A stretch of 64,000 nucleotides of DNA from Gynuella sunshinyii YC6258 (lineage in GTDB: Bacteria; Pseudomonadota; Gammaproteobacteria; Pseudomonadales; Natronospirillaceae): the NCBI RefSeq assembly GCF_000940805.1, contig NZ_CP007142.1, positions 5,742,593-5,806,592 of the forward strand, in the 5' to 3' direction. Shown here piece by piece: positions 50,353-60,469 of the stretch (within the stretch, counting starts at the first letter, position 1; each line of letters starts with the position of its first letter). The notes beneath the pieces were generated by a model. The model worked only from the letters and a program-made list of their open reading frames with translations, ran no database searches and was not told the origin of the DNA. The translations under genes and the position numbers were made by a program.

Positions 50353-51855
50353 ATGAAAGTACTCGGAAATTTTATCAACAATCAGGCAGTGGCCAGCGCC
50401 AGCGGACGCTTCGGCCCTGTCTTTAACCCGGCAACCGGAGAACAGTCATCCCAGGTAACCCTGTCCACTGCCGAAGAAACCCGTCAGGCCATCGCGGCGG
50501 CAGAAAAAGCATTCGTCAGCTGGAGCAAAGTGACACCATTAAATCGGGCCCGCATCCTGTTTAAGTTCAAAGCGCTCGTGGAAGAACATGCTGATGAACT
50601 GGCGACCCTGATCACATCCGAGCACGGCAAAGTGTTTTCCGATGCCAAAGGCGAACTGACCCGGGGTCTGGAAGTGGTGGAGTTCGCCTGTGGCATTCCT
50701 CATCTGCTCAAAGGCGAACATAGCCTCAATGTCGGTCGAGGCGTGGACAGTTTCTCGCTAATGCAGCCGATGGGCGTTTGTGCCGGTATTTCGCCGTTCA
50801 ACTTCCCCGCCATGGTCCCCATGTGGATGTTCCCGATTGCCATTGCCTGCGGCAACACATTCGTGATGAAACCTTCCGAAAAAGATCCGGCCACCACGTA
50901 CCGGCTGGCGGAACTGCTGGCGGAAGCCGGACTGCCCGAAGGTGTATTCAATATCGTTAATGGTGACAAAGAAGCGGTTGATGTGTTGTTAACGGATGAC
51001 CGAATCGCCGCAGTCAGTTTTGTCGGTTCCACCCCTATTGCCGAATATATCTACCGTACAGCCAGCGAACACGGCAAGCGGGTACAGGCACTGGGTGGTG
51101 CCAAGAATCACATGGTCATCATGCCGGACGCAGACCCAACACAGGTCGTCCACTCATTAATGGGGGCCGCTTACGGCTCTGCCGGTGAACGCTGCATGGC
51201 CATTTCAGTGGCCGTCTGCGTCGGCGATGAGGTGGCTGACCATCTGATCGCCTCTCTGACCAAAGAAATTGAAACCATGCGTGTCGGCCCGGGTATTGGC
51301 CTGCCGGAAGAGAGCCACATGGGGCCATTGATCAGCAAAGAACATGCTGGCAAAGTGAAAGCCTATATCGACAGCGGCGTGGAAGAAGGTGCCACGCTGA
51401 TTGTAGATGGCCGTAACTTTACTTACCCTGGTCATGAAAACGGTTATTTCGTGGGCCCTACCCTGTTTGATCATGTCAAACCGGGAATGCGGATTTACAA
51501 CGAAGAAATTTTCGGACCGGTACTGTCCGTTGTCAGAGTGAGCAGTTACGATGAAGCGGTAAAACTCATTAATGCTCATGAGTATGGCAATGGAACCGCT
51601 ATTTTTACCCGTGATGGCGATAGCGCACGACAATTCTGTGAAGACATTCAGGTCGGTATGGTCGGCGTCAATATTCCTATTCCGGTGCCAATGGCGTTCC
51701 ATAGCTTCGGTGGCTGGAAGCGTTCATTATTTGGTCCACTGCACATGCATGGCCCTGATGGCGTGCGGTTTTACACCAAAATGAAAACCGTCACGGCGCG
51801 TTGGCCCACCGGCCAGAGAGCCGGAGCGGAATTTTCCATGCCAACCATGAAGTAA
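50353..51855 (+). CDS. iolA: CoA-acylating (methyl)malonate-semialdehyde dehydrogenase
   Basis: This 500-residue aldehyde dehydrogenase has NAD-site motifs ([20 protein letters not shown]-type segment near residue 138 and [14 protein letters not shown] near 222) and the catalytic Cys in [15 protein letters not shown] near 282. Family enzymes (MmsA/IolA) convert malonate semialdehyde to acetyl-CoA and CO2, the last inositol step. GAGGATG precedes the start by a few bases. It ends the iolCDEA transcript before a strong terminator. Confidence 0.95.
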   Translation: [500 protein letters not shown]

Positions 51856-51865
51856 GCCAACTGTT

Positions 51866-51894
51866 GACCGGTAAGCCTGACTTACCGGTCTTTT
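51866..51894 (+). terminator. Rho-independent terminator after iolA
   Basis: The 10-bp perfect arms GACCGGTAAG and CTTACCGGTC with a five-base loop are followed by TTTT. It lies 11 bp past the iolA stop and 22 bp before the next gene, so the second binding protein is either attenuated or has its own promoter. Confidence 0.85.
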
Positions 51895-51915
51895 CAACTG
51901 TCCCGGACAAGCGCA

Positions 51916-52842
51916 ATGAAGATAAAAATAATAATTGCGGTGTTCTGCAGTGTCCTCTGTGGATACAGCTCGGCACTCAATATCGGCGTAACCATGACCT
52001 CGCTGGACAATCCGTTTCTGACCATTCTGTTGAATGGCATGAAGACACAGGCACAAACAACACCCGACCTGCACTTACAAATCGAAGATGCCAATCTGGA
52101 TGTGGGTCGTCAGCTCAATCAGGTACAGAGCTTCATCGCCAGTGGTGTCGACGCCATTATCGTTAATGCCGTCGATGGGGATTCCACCATGGCCATTACC
52201 CAACTGACCGAAGAAGCGCATATTCCGCTGGTCTACGTTAACCACCCACCCATTGATGTCGATCGGCTGCCGGATACTGCCAGCTTCATTGGTTCCAATG
52301 AACTCGATTCCGGCACCCTGCAAACAAAAGCGGTCTGCCAACTGCTGAACGGCCGTGGCAATGTAGTGATCATCATGGGTCCACTGGAAAACCATTCTGC
52401 TCACACCCGGACCCAGGATGTCAGGGATGTCATTACGACACCAGAATGCGCCGGTATCCGGATTGTAGATAACCGGGTGGCCAACTGGTCACGCACCGAA
52501 GCGTATGACCTTATGAGCAACTGGCTGACCTCTGGGATCCAATTCGATGCCGTCATTGCCAACAACGATGAAATGGCCATTGGCGCGATTCAGGCGCTCA
52601 AAGCCGCTCATGCTGATATGGAAAGCCTCGTCATTGCCGGCATTGATGCCACACCTGACGGTCTCAGAGCGATGGCCGCCGGGGACCTGGACATTACTGT
52701 TTATCAGAACGCCAAAGAACAGGGAGCAGCAGCTATTCGGGCTGCACAAAAGCTGGCGACAGGTCAGTCAGTACCCAGGAATATCTGGATTCCTTTTGAG
52801 CTGGTCACTCCAGCGAACATGGAACGGTATCTACAGCCCTGA
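51916..52842 (+). CDS. Second periplasmic sugar (inositol)-binding protein
   Basis: This 308-residue RbsB-type protein has a short signal peptide (about 1-20, IIIAVFCSVLCGYSSA). It aligns along its length with the importer binding protein at 39852-40793; shared segments include GRQLNQVQSFIASGVDAIIV (versus GQQLNQIQNFIASGVDAIII), SNELDSGTLQTKAVC and NNDEMAIGAIQALKAA. No permease or ATPase gene is adjacent, so it probably uses the importer at 37050-39686 or serves as a chemotaxis sensor partner. It is located behind the iolA terminator. Confidence 0.9.
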   Translation: MKIKIIIAVFCSVLCGYSSALNIGVTMTSLDNPFLTILLNGMKTQAQTTPDLHLQIEDANLDVGRQLNQVQSFIASGVDAIIVNAVDGDSTMAITQLTEEAHIPLVYVNHPPIDVDRLPDTASFIGSNELDSGTLQTKAVCQLLNGRGNVVIIMGPLENHSAHTRTQDVRDVITTPECAGIRIVDNRVANWSRTEAYDLMSNWLTSGIQFDAVIANNDEMAIGAIQALKAAHADMESLVIAGIDATPDGLRAMAAGDLDITVYQNAKEQGAAAIRAAQKLATGQSVPRNIWIPFELVTPANMERYLQP

Positions 52843-52916
52843 TGTTTTGAAAAGGCTTGTACTCATAGACCTGGCTGCTAAGCTTCACCACCGGTTTCAA
52901 TACGAGAGTAAGTGAT

Positions 52917-53123
52917 ATGAAAGAAAGGGATGTGGTCTTTTTTCAACCTTTGTGGCGGCGTATTGCGGTAACGGTATTTTGCTTTATTTGGGCGCTGTAT
53001 GAGTGGGCAACGGGCTCTTCTTTCTGGGGCATCATTGCCCTTGGCATGACCGGATATTGTCTCTGGGCGTTGTTTTATAACTTCGAACCCATGTCCCCAG
53101 ATGAACACAGTGACGGGGAATAA
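52917..53123 (+). CDS. Small two-helix membrane protein of unknown function
   Basis: This 68-residue protein has two hydrophobic helices (about 15-31 and 35-54) and a Trp-rich signature: FFQPLWRRIAVTVFCFIWAL, then YEWATGSSFWGIIALGMTGY. The acidic tail (SPDEHSDGE) is cytoplasmic or periplasmic. It lies 74 bp after the second binding protein and shares its strand. I do not recognise a named family, although small proteins with PLWRRI and FWG motifs occur near polyol and sugar transport genes. The stop codon lies inside the loop of the terminator. Confidence 0.65.
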   Translation: MKERDVVFFQPLWRRIAVTVFCFIWALYEWATGSSFWGIIALGMTGYCLWALFYNFEPMSPDEHSDGE

Positions 53124-53132
53124 CCCCGTCAC
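53110..53132. terminator. Hairpin between convergent genes
   Basis: The 9-bp arms GTGACGGGG and CCCCGTCAC enclose AATAA. It overlaps the end of the small membrane protein gene and lies 8 bp from the oxidoreductase stop on the other strand, consistent with a two-way transcription stop. There is no long T-run. Confidence 0.65.
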
Positions 53133-53139
53133 CAATCAA

Positions 53140-54168
<1,029 letters not shown>

Positions 54169-54327
54169 ACCTACCCCCTGTTGATCAATAAGCGGCCCCT
54201 GATCAGGACCGGTGCTGACGACATATAGGATCAGAAATCAGCGACATACGATTATGACCTTAACATTTTTTTGATACAAAAAAATATTGAATCCCGGCGC
54301 AGTACGACTCCGTTATATGCACGACAA

Positions 54328-55275
54328 TCAACTCTCAGGCAACGACAAGAACCGTAACCGCCGCCCCAGCCGGTAATACCAGCCTGGCTTTGAACAACCG
54401 GACACAATCATAACCATCGCCCCCAGTCCACCAAGGGTCATTCCAAGCATGGCACCCAGGGATATTGCTTCACCAAATAATGGGACCGCCAGCAGACCGG
54501 TACTGACCGGTATCAATGCCATCAAAGCCCCCATGCGGGTTGCTCCAATTGACTGTACAGCTCGGACATACAGTACCATCTGTACGATGGTTGCCAGGAT
54601 GCCCTGGTATATCGCCTGAACTGCGACTGTCTGCCAACTGACCACCATTATTCCCTTAGGCAGCCAAAACAGATAAACCGGCAAATAGAGAATTGATGAA
54701 ACAGCGACCACGCTTACGGTGGCTGACCAGGGTTGAAGCTTCCAGCATCTTAACAACACGGTATAACTGCCCCAGCACAGACAGGCCAACACAAACAACA
54801 TATCTCCAATCAAATATTCACGGCCAACCACTAAGGATTCGAACACCAAAACCAGTATGCCCAGGGTACTGACAGCAACGCCTGCCCACATGCCAACGGA
54901 CCTTGACTCCTGTAACACGAGCCCTGCCAATATGGCAATGACCACAGGCATCAATCCAGGCAGCAACAGCGCCGCGTGACTGGCCGGGGCCCGTTCAAAT
55001 CCGGCATATACCGCCAGAGCATAGGCCAGTCCACCAATACTGCCCAAAACAAATATGCGCGGCTGAAACCACTGTTTTCGATACTTCCAGATATATGGCA
55101 GCAATATGATCGAAGCCGTGCCAAAACGTACCGCAACCACTTCTGTCATCTCCATTCCGGACAACGCTCCCGCTCGTGATACCAGAATAAAACCAGTCCA
55201 AATGGCAACTGCGGCCAAACCAAACCATATTCCTTTCCCTTTTCGGGCCCTTTCATGAGCTTCCTGATCCAACAC
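54328..55275 (-). CDS. EamA/DMT-family exporter
   Basis: This membrane protein of about 315 residues has ten hydrophobic helices in two EamA halves (from about residues 15 and 160). The GTG at 55275 has GGGGAGG four bases upstream. The frame also extends to a TTG at 55290, and a TTG at 55272 is possible. DMT proteins export amino acids, sugars or metabolites; the substrate is unknown. It is divergent from a LysR gene, which probably regulates it. Confidence 0.85.
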   Translation of the reverse strand: MLDQEAHERARKGKGIWFGLAAVAIWTGFILVSRAGALSGMEMTEVVAVRFGTASIILLPYIWKYRKQWFQPRIFVLGSIGGLAYALAVYAGFERAPASHAALLLPGLMPVVIAILAGLVLQESRSVGMWAGVAVSTLGILVLVFESLVVGREYLIGDMLFVLACLCWGSYTVLLRCWKLQPWSATVSVVAVSSILYLPVYLFWLPKGIMVVSWQTVAVQAIYQGILATIVQMVLYVRAVQSIGATRMGALMALIPVSTGLLAVPLFGEAISLGAMLGMTLGGLGAMVMIVSGCSKPGWYYRLGRRLRFLSLPES

Positions 55276-55335
55276 CCAGCCTCCCCTCAAACAAATAACT
55301 GTTTGAGTTTATGGTGTTTTCGCATTCACAAAAAA

Positions 55336-55360
55336 TGAATTATTATGAACATAATTTTCA
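55336..55360. promoter_or_regulatory. Candidate LysR operator, eamA/lysR intergenic region
   Basis: The interrupted palindrome TGAA...TTATGAACATAA...TTCA has a 12-bp symmetric core (TTATG-AA-CATAA) with matching outer TGAA/TTCA. It lies 16 bp before the lysR start and 60 bp from the exporter start. Such sites between divergent LysR and target genes are typical of this class. Confidence 0.6.
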
Positions 55361-55375
55361 TTTAATGAGAAAACA

Positions 55376-56254
55376 ATGGATATCAGTGATCTGATTATTT
55401 TTAAGGCGGTGGTCGATAACGGCGGTATCAGCGCTGCAGCCCGAAGTCTTCACCGGGTACCGTCAAACATTACTGCCCGTATCAAAAAATTGGAGGAGTC
55501 ACTGCAACTGGCGTTATTTTCCCGGGACAATAACCGGCTCCAGTTAACACCTACGGGGCAACGACTCATGCAATACGCCCGAGAAATGATCGACCTTCAC
55601 GAACGAGCCATCAGTGAGTTACACAGTGACCAACCCGCAGGGCGTCTCAGTATTGGCTCCATGGAAAGTTCGGCAGCCGTCAGACTGCCCAGTGTGCTGG
55701 TGCGCTACCATCAACTGTACCCACAGGTACAGATTGAGCTGACCACCGGGGCCTCCGGAACCATTGCAGCAAAGGTTCTGCAAGGAGCATTGGATGTTGC
55801 ACTGGTGTCAGACCCTCCGGACGATGCCAGACTGGAAACCCTGGCACTGTTCGAAGAGTCCCTGATCATTGTCAAACCACCAACATACAATCTGCAGCGG
55901 CAAGGTCCTGAAAATCTGCCAGAGCCGCTAACCATTGTTGGTTTTACACACGAATGCAGTTATCGAAACAGACTGGAGAGCTGGTTGGCCAGAAGCGGCC
56001 GGCGACCTGACCGGACAATTGAAATTCCCAGTTACCACACCATGCTCAGTTGTGTCATCGCCGGAATGGGAATCGCCATGGTTCCTGAAGCAGTACTGGC
56101 GCTCAATCCGGCCTATCACAGCCTGATTAGCGAGGCTCCGGAAAACGATATCCGCCAGGCCATTACTTATATGATCTGGCGAAAAAATTCTGAAACCCCG
56201 GCCATCCGGGCACTTGCAAATGTCGCAGAGGGTTTCAGCAATATGCCGTCATAA
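55376..56254 (+). CDS. LysR-family transcriptional regulator
   Basis: This 292-residue protein has a winged HTH at residues 1-60 (FKAVVDNGGISAAARSLHRV, then PSNITARIKKLEESLQLALF) and a periplasmic-binding-like effector domain from about 90 (GRLSIGSMESSAAVRLPSVL). It is divergent from the DMT exporter and probably controls it. The effector is unknown. It does not seem part of the inositol regulon itself. Confidence 0.9.
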   Translation: MDISDLIIFKAVVDNGGISAAARSLHRVPSNITARIKKLEESLQLALFSRDNNRLQLTPTGQRLMQYAREMIDLHERAISELHSDQPAGRLSIGSMESSAAVRLPSVLVRYHQLYPQVQIELTTGASGTIAAKVLQGALDVALVSDPPDDARLETLALFEESLIIVKPPTYNLQRQGPENLPEPLTIVGFTHECSYRNRLESWLARSGRRPDRTIEIPSYHTMLSCVIAGMGIAMVPEAVLALNPAYHSLISEAPENDIRQAITYMIWRKNSETPAIRALANVAEGFSNMPS

Positions 56255-56274
56255 ACCGGCATCCGAGTGCCGGT
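56255..56274. terminator. Short hairpin between convergent lysR and iolB
   Basis: The 7-bp arms ACCGGCA and TGCCGGT enclose six bases, directly at the lysR stop and 13 bp from the iolB stop. It is a likely convergent stop; the T-run is poor. Confidence 0.55.
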
Positions 56275-56286
56275 CATGATGACTGA

Positions 56287-57096
56287 TTATGATTTCAGCA
56301 TCCATTCATGGTCAGGATCATTATGGAATTTCCAGACCCGTTTTGGACCGGCCATGACATTCAGATAATACAGATCATAACCATGCGGTGCGCCCACCGG
56401 ATGATACCCTTCCGGCACCATAACCACATTTCGGTCTTCGACACTCATAGTCTCGTCCAATGAACGATCATCATTGTAGACACGCTGGAATGAAAAACCC
56501 TGAGACGGATTCAGGCGATGGTAATAGGTTTCTTCCAGAAATGATTCCTGCGGAAGATTATCGACAGAATGTTTGTGAGGGGGATAACTGGACCAGTTCC
56601 CGGCCGGAGTGTACACCTCCACCACCAGCAGACTGTCAGCGGACTCATCCCAGTCGGGCAGAATATCCTGAATAAAACGGGTATTTGAGCCCTGTCCTCT
56701 GGTTGAGCATTTTTTGTCAGGATCCGGTTCTATCAATCTGGCTTTATGATTGCCAAAACCAGGTGCCTTACAAACTGCCAGCTCCAGCTCAGTTGTTGCT
56801 TCAACGACGTACTGACTGTCGTTGGGAATATAAACCGCATAAGGAGGAATTTTTTCAAACACATCCATGCGCTCTCCAATATTTTCCCAAACCTGATCGC
56901 CGGTACTGACTGTCGCACGACCACTCACCAGCACCAAACAAACTTCCTGATCCAGTGTCTGCTGTTCCAATGTCTGACCAGGCTGCAGTTTATATACTTC
57001 AAAACCAATATATTTCCAGCCTGCGGACTCAGGCGTAATCTGGAGGATACGACCATTTTGGTCCGGATCTCCGGGGCGGACTAGCAATTTTGACAT
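56287..57096 (-). CDS. iolB: 5-deoxy-glucuronate isomerase
   Basis: This 269-residue IolB/KduI-type bicupin isomerises 5-deoxy-glucuronate to 2-deoxy-5-keto-gluconate, the step between IolD and IolC. The family-typical start (LVRPGDPDQNGRILQITPES) is at residues 5-24, SYPPHKHSVDNLPQESFLEE with the metal His residues near 177, and VPEGYHPVGAPHGYDLYYLN near 230. It is separated from iolCDEA by about 4.4 kb and lies on the opposite strand, with its own operator-like site upstream. Confidence 0.94.
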   Translation of the reverse strand: MSKLLVRPGDPDQNGRILQITPESAGWKYIGFEVYKLQPGQTLEQQTLDQEVCLVLVSGRATVSTGDQVWENIGERMDVFEKIPPYAVYIPNDSQYVVEATTELELAVCKAPGFGNHKARLIEPDPDKKCSTRGQGSNTRFIQDILPDWDESADSLLVVEVYTPAGNWSSYPPHKHSVDNLPQESFLEETYYHRLNPSQGFSFQRVYNDDRSLDETMSVEDRNVVMVPEGYHPVGAPHGYDLYYLNVMAGPKRVWKFHNDPDHEWMLKS

Positions 57097-57194
57097 GGCT
57101 TGCTCCTGATATGCTGTGCTTTTTGGAAAAGAACGTTAAAACCAGTGAATAAATGAATCACAAAATGAAATATTTGTATTTATGCAATCATACA

Positions 57195-57210
57195 TGAAAT
57201 ATTTATTCCA
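57195..57210. promoter_or_regulatory. Candidate IolR operator upstream of iolB
   Basis: TGAAATATTTATTCCA differs by one base from the palindrome at 45126-45141. It lies about 100 bp upstream of the iolB start. A further half-like copy, TGAAATATTTGTAT, occurs at 57166-57179. The spacing of both to the start is consistent with promoter control. Confidence 0.65.
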
Positions 57211-57382
57211 TTGAACAAACGTTTTCGATGATCTCAATAGCCCACATCAATGAACAAAATTCAGTGCGTTGAATCCAATCATGCTGGCTAAAAACAAACA
57301 CTCTTCGAAATAAACATCAGACCGTTTAAGCCAGACCAGACCCTGTTAGAATAGCCGCCTCTTTATATCAGTGGTTATGTAG

Positions 57383-58102
57383 ATGGAACGAGATCAACTC
57401 TTTTCACAGGAATTCTCATCAATTGAAGATTTCCAATTCAACGAACGCGTAGCCCGGGTTTTTCCGGATATGATCAAGCGCTCGATTCCAGGTTACAGTA
57501 CGTTGGTCAGTAATATCGGTGCCATCTCCGATTACTATGCGCAAAGCGACAGCAATATTTATGATCTGGGTTGCTCTCTCGGAGCAGTATCTCTCTCAAT
57601 ACAGCATCGTCTGAAACAAACAGGCTGCCAGATTATTGCCGTCGACAACTCCGCAGACATGCTTGAGCGGGCCAGGGATTTTATTGAAACTGAAGATTAC
57701 CCGACGCCGATCCAGTTAATACATCAGAATCTGGAAGACACTCATATTGAGAATGCCAGTGTAGTCGTCATGAACTTCACTTTGCAGTTCATCAGCCCAA
57801 AACGCCGACTGGCCATACTGGAAAACATCTATCGTGGTTTAAGACCGGATGGTGTCGTGATTCTATCGGAAAAAATTGCCCTTGAAGCAAACACAGAATG
57901 GTTGAATGAACTGCATCTGAACTTCAAAAGAGTCCAGGGGTATAGCGAGCTGGAAATCAGTCAGAAGCGCAAAGCGCTTGAGAATGTGATGATTACTGAC
58001 AGTCTTGATACCCACCAGGATCGACTCAAACAAGCCGGTTTCCGACGCTCAGAAAAATGGTTCCAATGTTTTAACTTTCTTTCGATTATTGCGCAAAAAT
58101 GA
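57383..58102 (+). CDS. cmoA: Carboxy-SAM synthase
   Basis: This 239-residue Rossmann methyltransferase-fold protein makes carboxy-S-adenosylmethionine from SAM and prephenate. Visible motifs are FNERVARVFPDMIKRSIPGY near residue 18, IYDLGCSLGAVSLSIQHRL near 60, VVMNFTLQFISPKRRLAIL near 130 and LSEKIALEANTEWLNELH near 160. Length and motifs fit CmoA. It overlaps cmoB by four bases (ATGA). Wobble-uridine modification of tRNA is the pathway. Confidence 0.94.
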   Translation: MERDQLFSQEFSSIEDFQFNERVARVFPDMIKRSIPGYSTLVSNIGAISDYYAQSDSNIYDLGCSLGAVSLSIQHRLKQTGCQIIAVDNSADMLERARDFIETEDYPTPIQLIHQNLEDTHIENASVVVMNFTLQFISPKRRLAILENIYRGLRPDGVVILSEKIALEANTEWLNELHLNFKRVQGYSELEISQKRKALENVMITDSLDTHQDRLKQAGFRRSEKWFQCFNFLSIIAQK

Positions 58103-59127
58103 ATTACTTCGAACACCACCTGGATTGTCTTGAAAGTCATGGGTTTGGCAAATGGCGACCGGCATTTGAAGAGCTGCTGCAACATCTCTGGTTTCAATCA
58201 AAAGATGGCAATCTGCCCCGTTTTCTGAATGTGCTCCAGCAGATACCTGCCGTTCCCGATGTTACCTGCCAATTGAATCAAGACTGGGTCGCTATTACTT
58301 CAGAGCAAATGACCCCCTCACTGTCAGAGACCATTGGACAACAGCTCAAAAAACTAATGCCGTGGAGAAAAGGCCCCTTTCATGTTTTTGACCACAGCAT
58401 CGATGCAGAGTGGCGCTGTGATCTTAAATGGAACAGAGTTATGCCATTTCTCTCAGATCTGAGGCATAGAAAAGTATTGGATGTTGGCAGCGGCAATGGC
58501 TATTACGGCTTTAGAATGCTGGCAGCCGGTGCCGCCACTGTAACGGGCATTGATCCCAGTTATCTGAGCGTCTGTCAGTTCCTGGCACTTAATTGCTTTG
58601 TTCAAACCCATAGGCTGAATGTACTGCCCATGACTCTCGAACAGCTGCCAGCCAACATGGAATTCTGGGATACAGTGTTTTCTATGGGAGTTCTATACCA
58701 CCGCCGCTCTCCTTTCGACCACTTGACCGACCTGAAAGCGACATTAAAACCTGGTGGAGAACTGGTATTGGAAACATTGGTAGTGGAAGGAGACGAAAAG
58801 ACTGTGCTGGTGCCTGAAAGCAGGTACGCAATGATGAACAATATCTACTTTCTGCCCTCATCAAAAGCATTGGAATCCTGGCTTAGGAAAGCCGGATTTG
58901 TCAATGTTCGCACAGTTGAGGAGTCATATACGAGTACGCAGGAACAAAAACATTCTGACTGGAAGCCTGGCACTTCGCTGCCGGATTATCTCCACCCCAA
59001 TACAAAACACATAACGGTAGAGGGACTGCCAGCACCACGAAGAGCCATTCTGATTGCCAACAAACCGTTGGAAAATACCAAGCTACCACGCTATCACATC
59101 AAACCAGCGTCAGTACCATCTGAATAG
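58099..59127 (+). CDS. cmoB: tRNA U34 carboxymethyltransferase
   Basis: This 342-residue CmoB transfers the carboxymethyl group of carboxy-SAM to 5-hydroxyuridine at tRNA position 34. The SAM-site motif KVLDVGSGNGYYGFRMLAAG is near residue 125, FDTVFSMGVLYHRRSPFDHL-type sequence is near 195, and the C-terminal region has SYTSTQEQ and DYLHP. It is slightly longer than the E. coli protein (323 aa). Its end overlaps the rimI 3' end by 29 bp on the other strand. Confidence 0.95.
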   Translation: MNYFEHHLDCLESHGFGKWRPAFEELLQHLWFQSKDGNLPRFLNVLQQIPAVPDVTCQLNQDWVAITSEQMTPSLSETIGQQLKKLMPWRKGPFHVFDHSIDAEWRCDLKWNRVMPFLSDLRHRKVLDVGSGNGYYGFRMLAAGAATVTGIDPSYLSVCQFLALNCFVQTHRLNVLPMTLEQLPANMEFWDTVFSMGVLYHRRSPFDHLTDLKATLKPGGELVLETLVVEGDEKTVLVPESRYAMMNNIYFLPSSKALESWLRKAGFVNVRTVEESYTSTQEQKHSDWKPGTSLPDYLHPNTKHITVEGLPAPRRAILIANKPLENTKLPRYHIKPASVPSE

Positions 59128-59536
59128 CATCCTCAGTGTGATTGGCATATCGATAATAGTTTTTCCGTATGCCAATCTCGTTAAAACCCAATGACTGATA
59201 TAAATGTCTAGCAGGGGTATTACTGATTCTCACTTCAAGAAATACTTCTGTTCCAACAGGCAATTCAATTTCTGTTAGTAGAAAATTTAATAATCTGCGT
59301 CCATAACCACATCCCTGATGCTTACTGGCAATCGCTATATGCAGAATATCCAGTTGGTCCTGAATCAGACTATACGCCAGAAAACCGATCACCTGCTCTT
59401 CCAATGCCAAACATAGAGTCTTCCTGGTGCCATCAATTGAATGCATTATGTTTTGTTTTCCCCAGGGAAAATCGTGGTTTCCATCGAGGAAAATCATGGC
59501 CTGAAGATCTTCTGGCCGGGCATATCTAATCTTCAT
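59099..59536 (-). CDS. rimI: Ribosomal-protein alanine N-acetyltransferase-like
   Basis: This 145-residue GNAT protein has IASKHQGCGYGRRLLNFLLT near residue 70 (the Q/RxxGxG/A acetyl-CoA loop), VFLEVRISNTPARHLYQSLG near 97 and FNEIGIRKNYYR near 117, all typical of RimI, which acetylates S18 and related N-termini. It starts inside the end of the holD-like gene (11-bp overlap), as expected for a coupled pair, and its 3' end overlaps cmoB. Confidence 0.9.
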   Translation of the reverse strand: MKIRYARPEDLQAMIFLDGNHDFPWGKQNIMHSIDGTRKTLCLALEEQVIGFLAYSLIQDQLDILHIAIASKHQGCGYGRRLLNFLLTEIELPVGTEVFLEVRISNTPARHLYQSLGFNEIGIRKNYYRYANHTEDAIQMVLTLV

Positions 59537-60266
59537 CTTTCAATAATGGAATCAAAAACTGATAAAACTCCCGTTTCATTTTTGGGGAACTCAACAGCTG
59601 ACTTAAACTGAACGTCACAAGGCAACGGCCCATTTCTGAATTCAGTGAATCACCTGGTTTATGGTTATTGCCTATACAGTATTGTTCAGCCACCTTACCA
59701 CAGATAATCAATGTTACATTGTCATGCTCTATGAACGTTCTTAATTTGCTTTGCACATATTCACGTGCAGTTGGAGCATCTTTTGGGGCATCAGGATGAT
59801 CAAATAACGGCCATGAAAGCTCATAGAACTGCGGGATATTTGAATGAAATATCTTCATGATGTTTTCGGCGAGCTTGTGCTTAAGCTCTCTGACAACAGG
59901 GTCAATTCTGCCATCAACACCATCAAGCAGGACATAGTTACCCGAAATCATAATCGCGAGATTAAATGTTACCGGTTCACCGTATTCTGCCACTTGTGCC
60001 ACAGAAGAATCATCGTCTTCGTTAACAGGCTCAGGAAGAGTGCTTTCAGAAATGATAGCCTGAGGTTCAACCACCACTGATGGACTTGGAGGTACTTCAG
60101 AAGGCAGAGATATCCGTTCTTCAATTTGAGGTGTTACTGAATTTGGCACATGCTCGAAATCTGCAGACACAATCACTTGTCTGACAGGTGCATGAAGCAA
60201 AAACCGGGGACTCCAGGGGCGTATTTTAAAAACGGATGTTAAATACTCATTATGATTCACAGACAT
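59526..60266 (-). CDS. Putative DNA polymerase III psi subunit-like protein
   Basis: ATG 60266 is used (246 aa); the frame extends only to a TTG five codons upstream. The N-terminal YLTSVFKIRPWSPRFLL (about residues 8-24) resembles the chi-binding N-terminus of HolD-type proteins. A Pro/Ser/Glu-rich linker (about 40-90) follows, then a globular domain (about 95-246, FNLAIMISGNYVLLDGVDGR, CGKVAEQYC) that ends KMKREFYQFLIPLL, comparable with the psi C-terminal helix. In gammaproteobacteria holD-like genes usually precede rimI, as here. The assignment depends mainly on this synteny and could be wrong. Confidence 0.5.
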   Translation of the reverse strand: MSVNHNEYLTSVFKIRPWSPRFLLHAPVRQVIVSADFEHVPNSVTPQIEERISLPSEVPPSPSVVVEPQAIISESTLPEPVNEDDDSSVAQVAEYGEPVTFNLAIMISGNYVLLDGVDGRIDPVVRELKHKLAENIMKIFHSNIPQFYELSWPLFDHPDAPKDAPTAREYVQSKLRTFIEHDNVTLIICGKVAEQYCIGNNHKPGDSLNSEMGRCLVTFSLSQLLSSPKMKREFYQFLIPLLKDED

Positions 60267-60424
60267 CCTCGAAAAAAACAAAATCCGTTAAAAATATAAA
60301 GGTGGCCAAGCGCGAAGTTGTGGAGTGTAGCATAGGTGTTGTCGGTAATGCGTCGACCAAAGAGTTTGATCCATGGCTTCCAACCCCCCCGCATCGATAC
60401 CAAGCAGGTCCCTCAAACGACATG

Positions 60425-60461
60425 CATAAAAAAACCCCGATCTGTCTCCAGACCGGGGTCG
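60425..60461 (-). terminator. Rho-independent terminator of the rRNA operon
   Basis: On the minus strand GACCCCGGTCT pairs with ACAGATCGGGGTT around GGAG, followed by a run of seven T. It lies just downstream of 5S rRNA. Confidence 0.9.
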
Positions 60462-60469
60462 TGTTAGAT

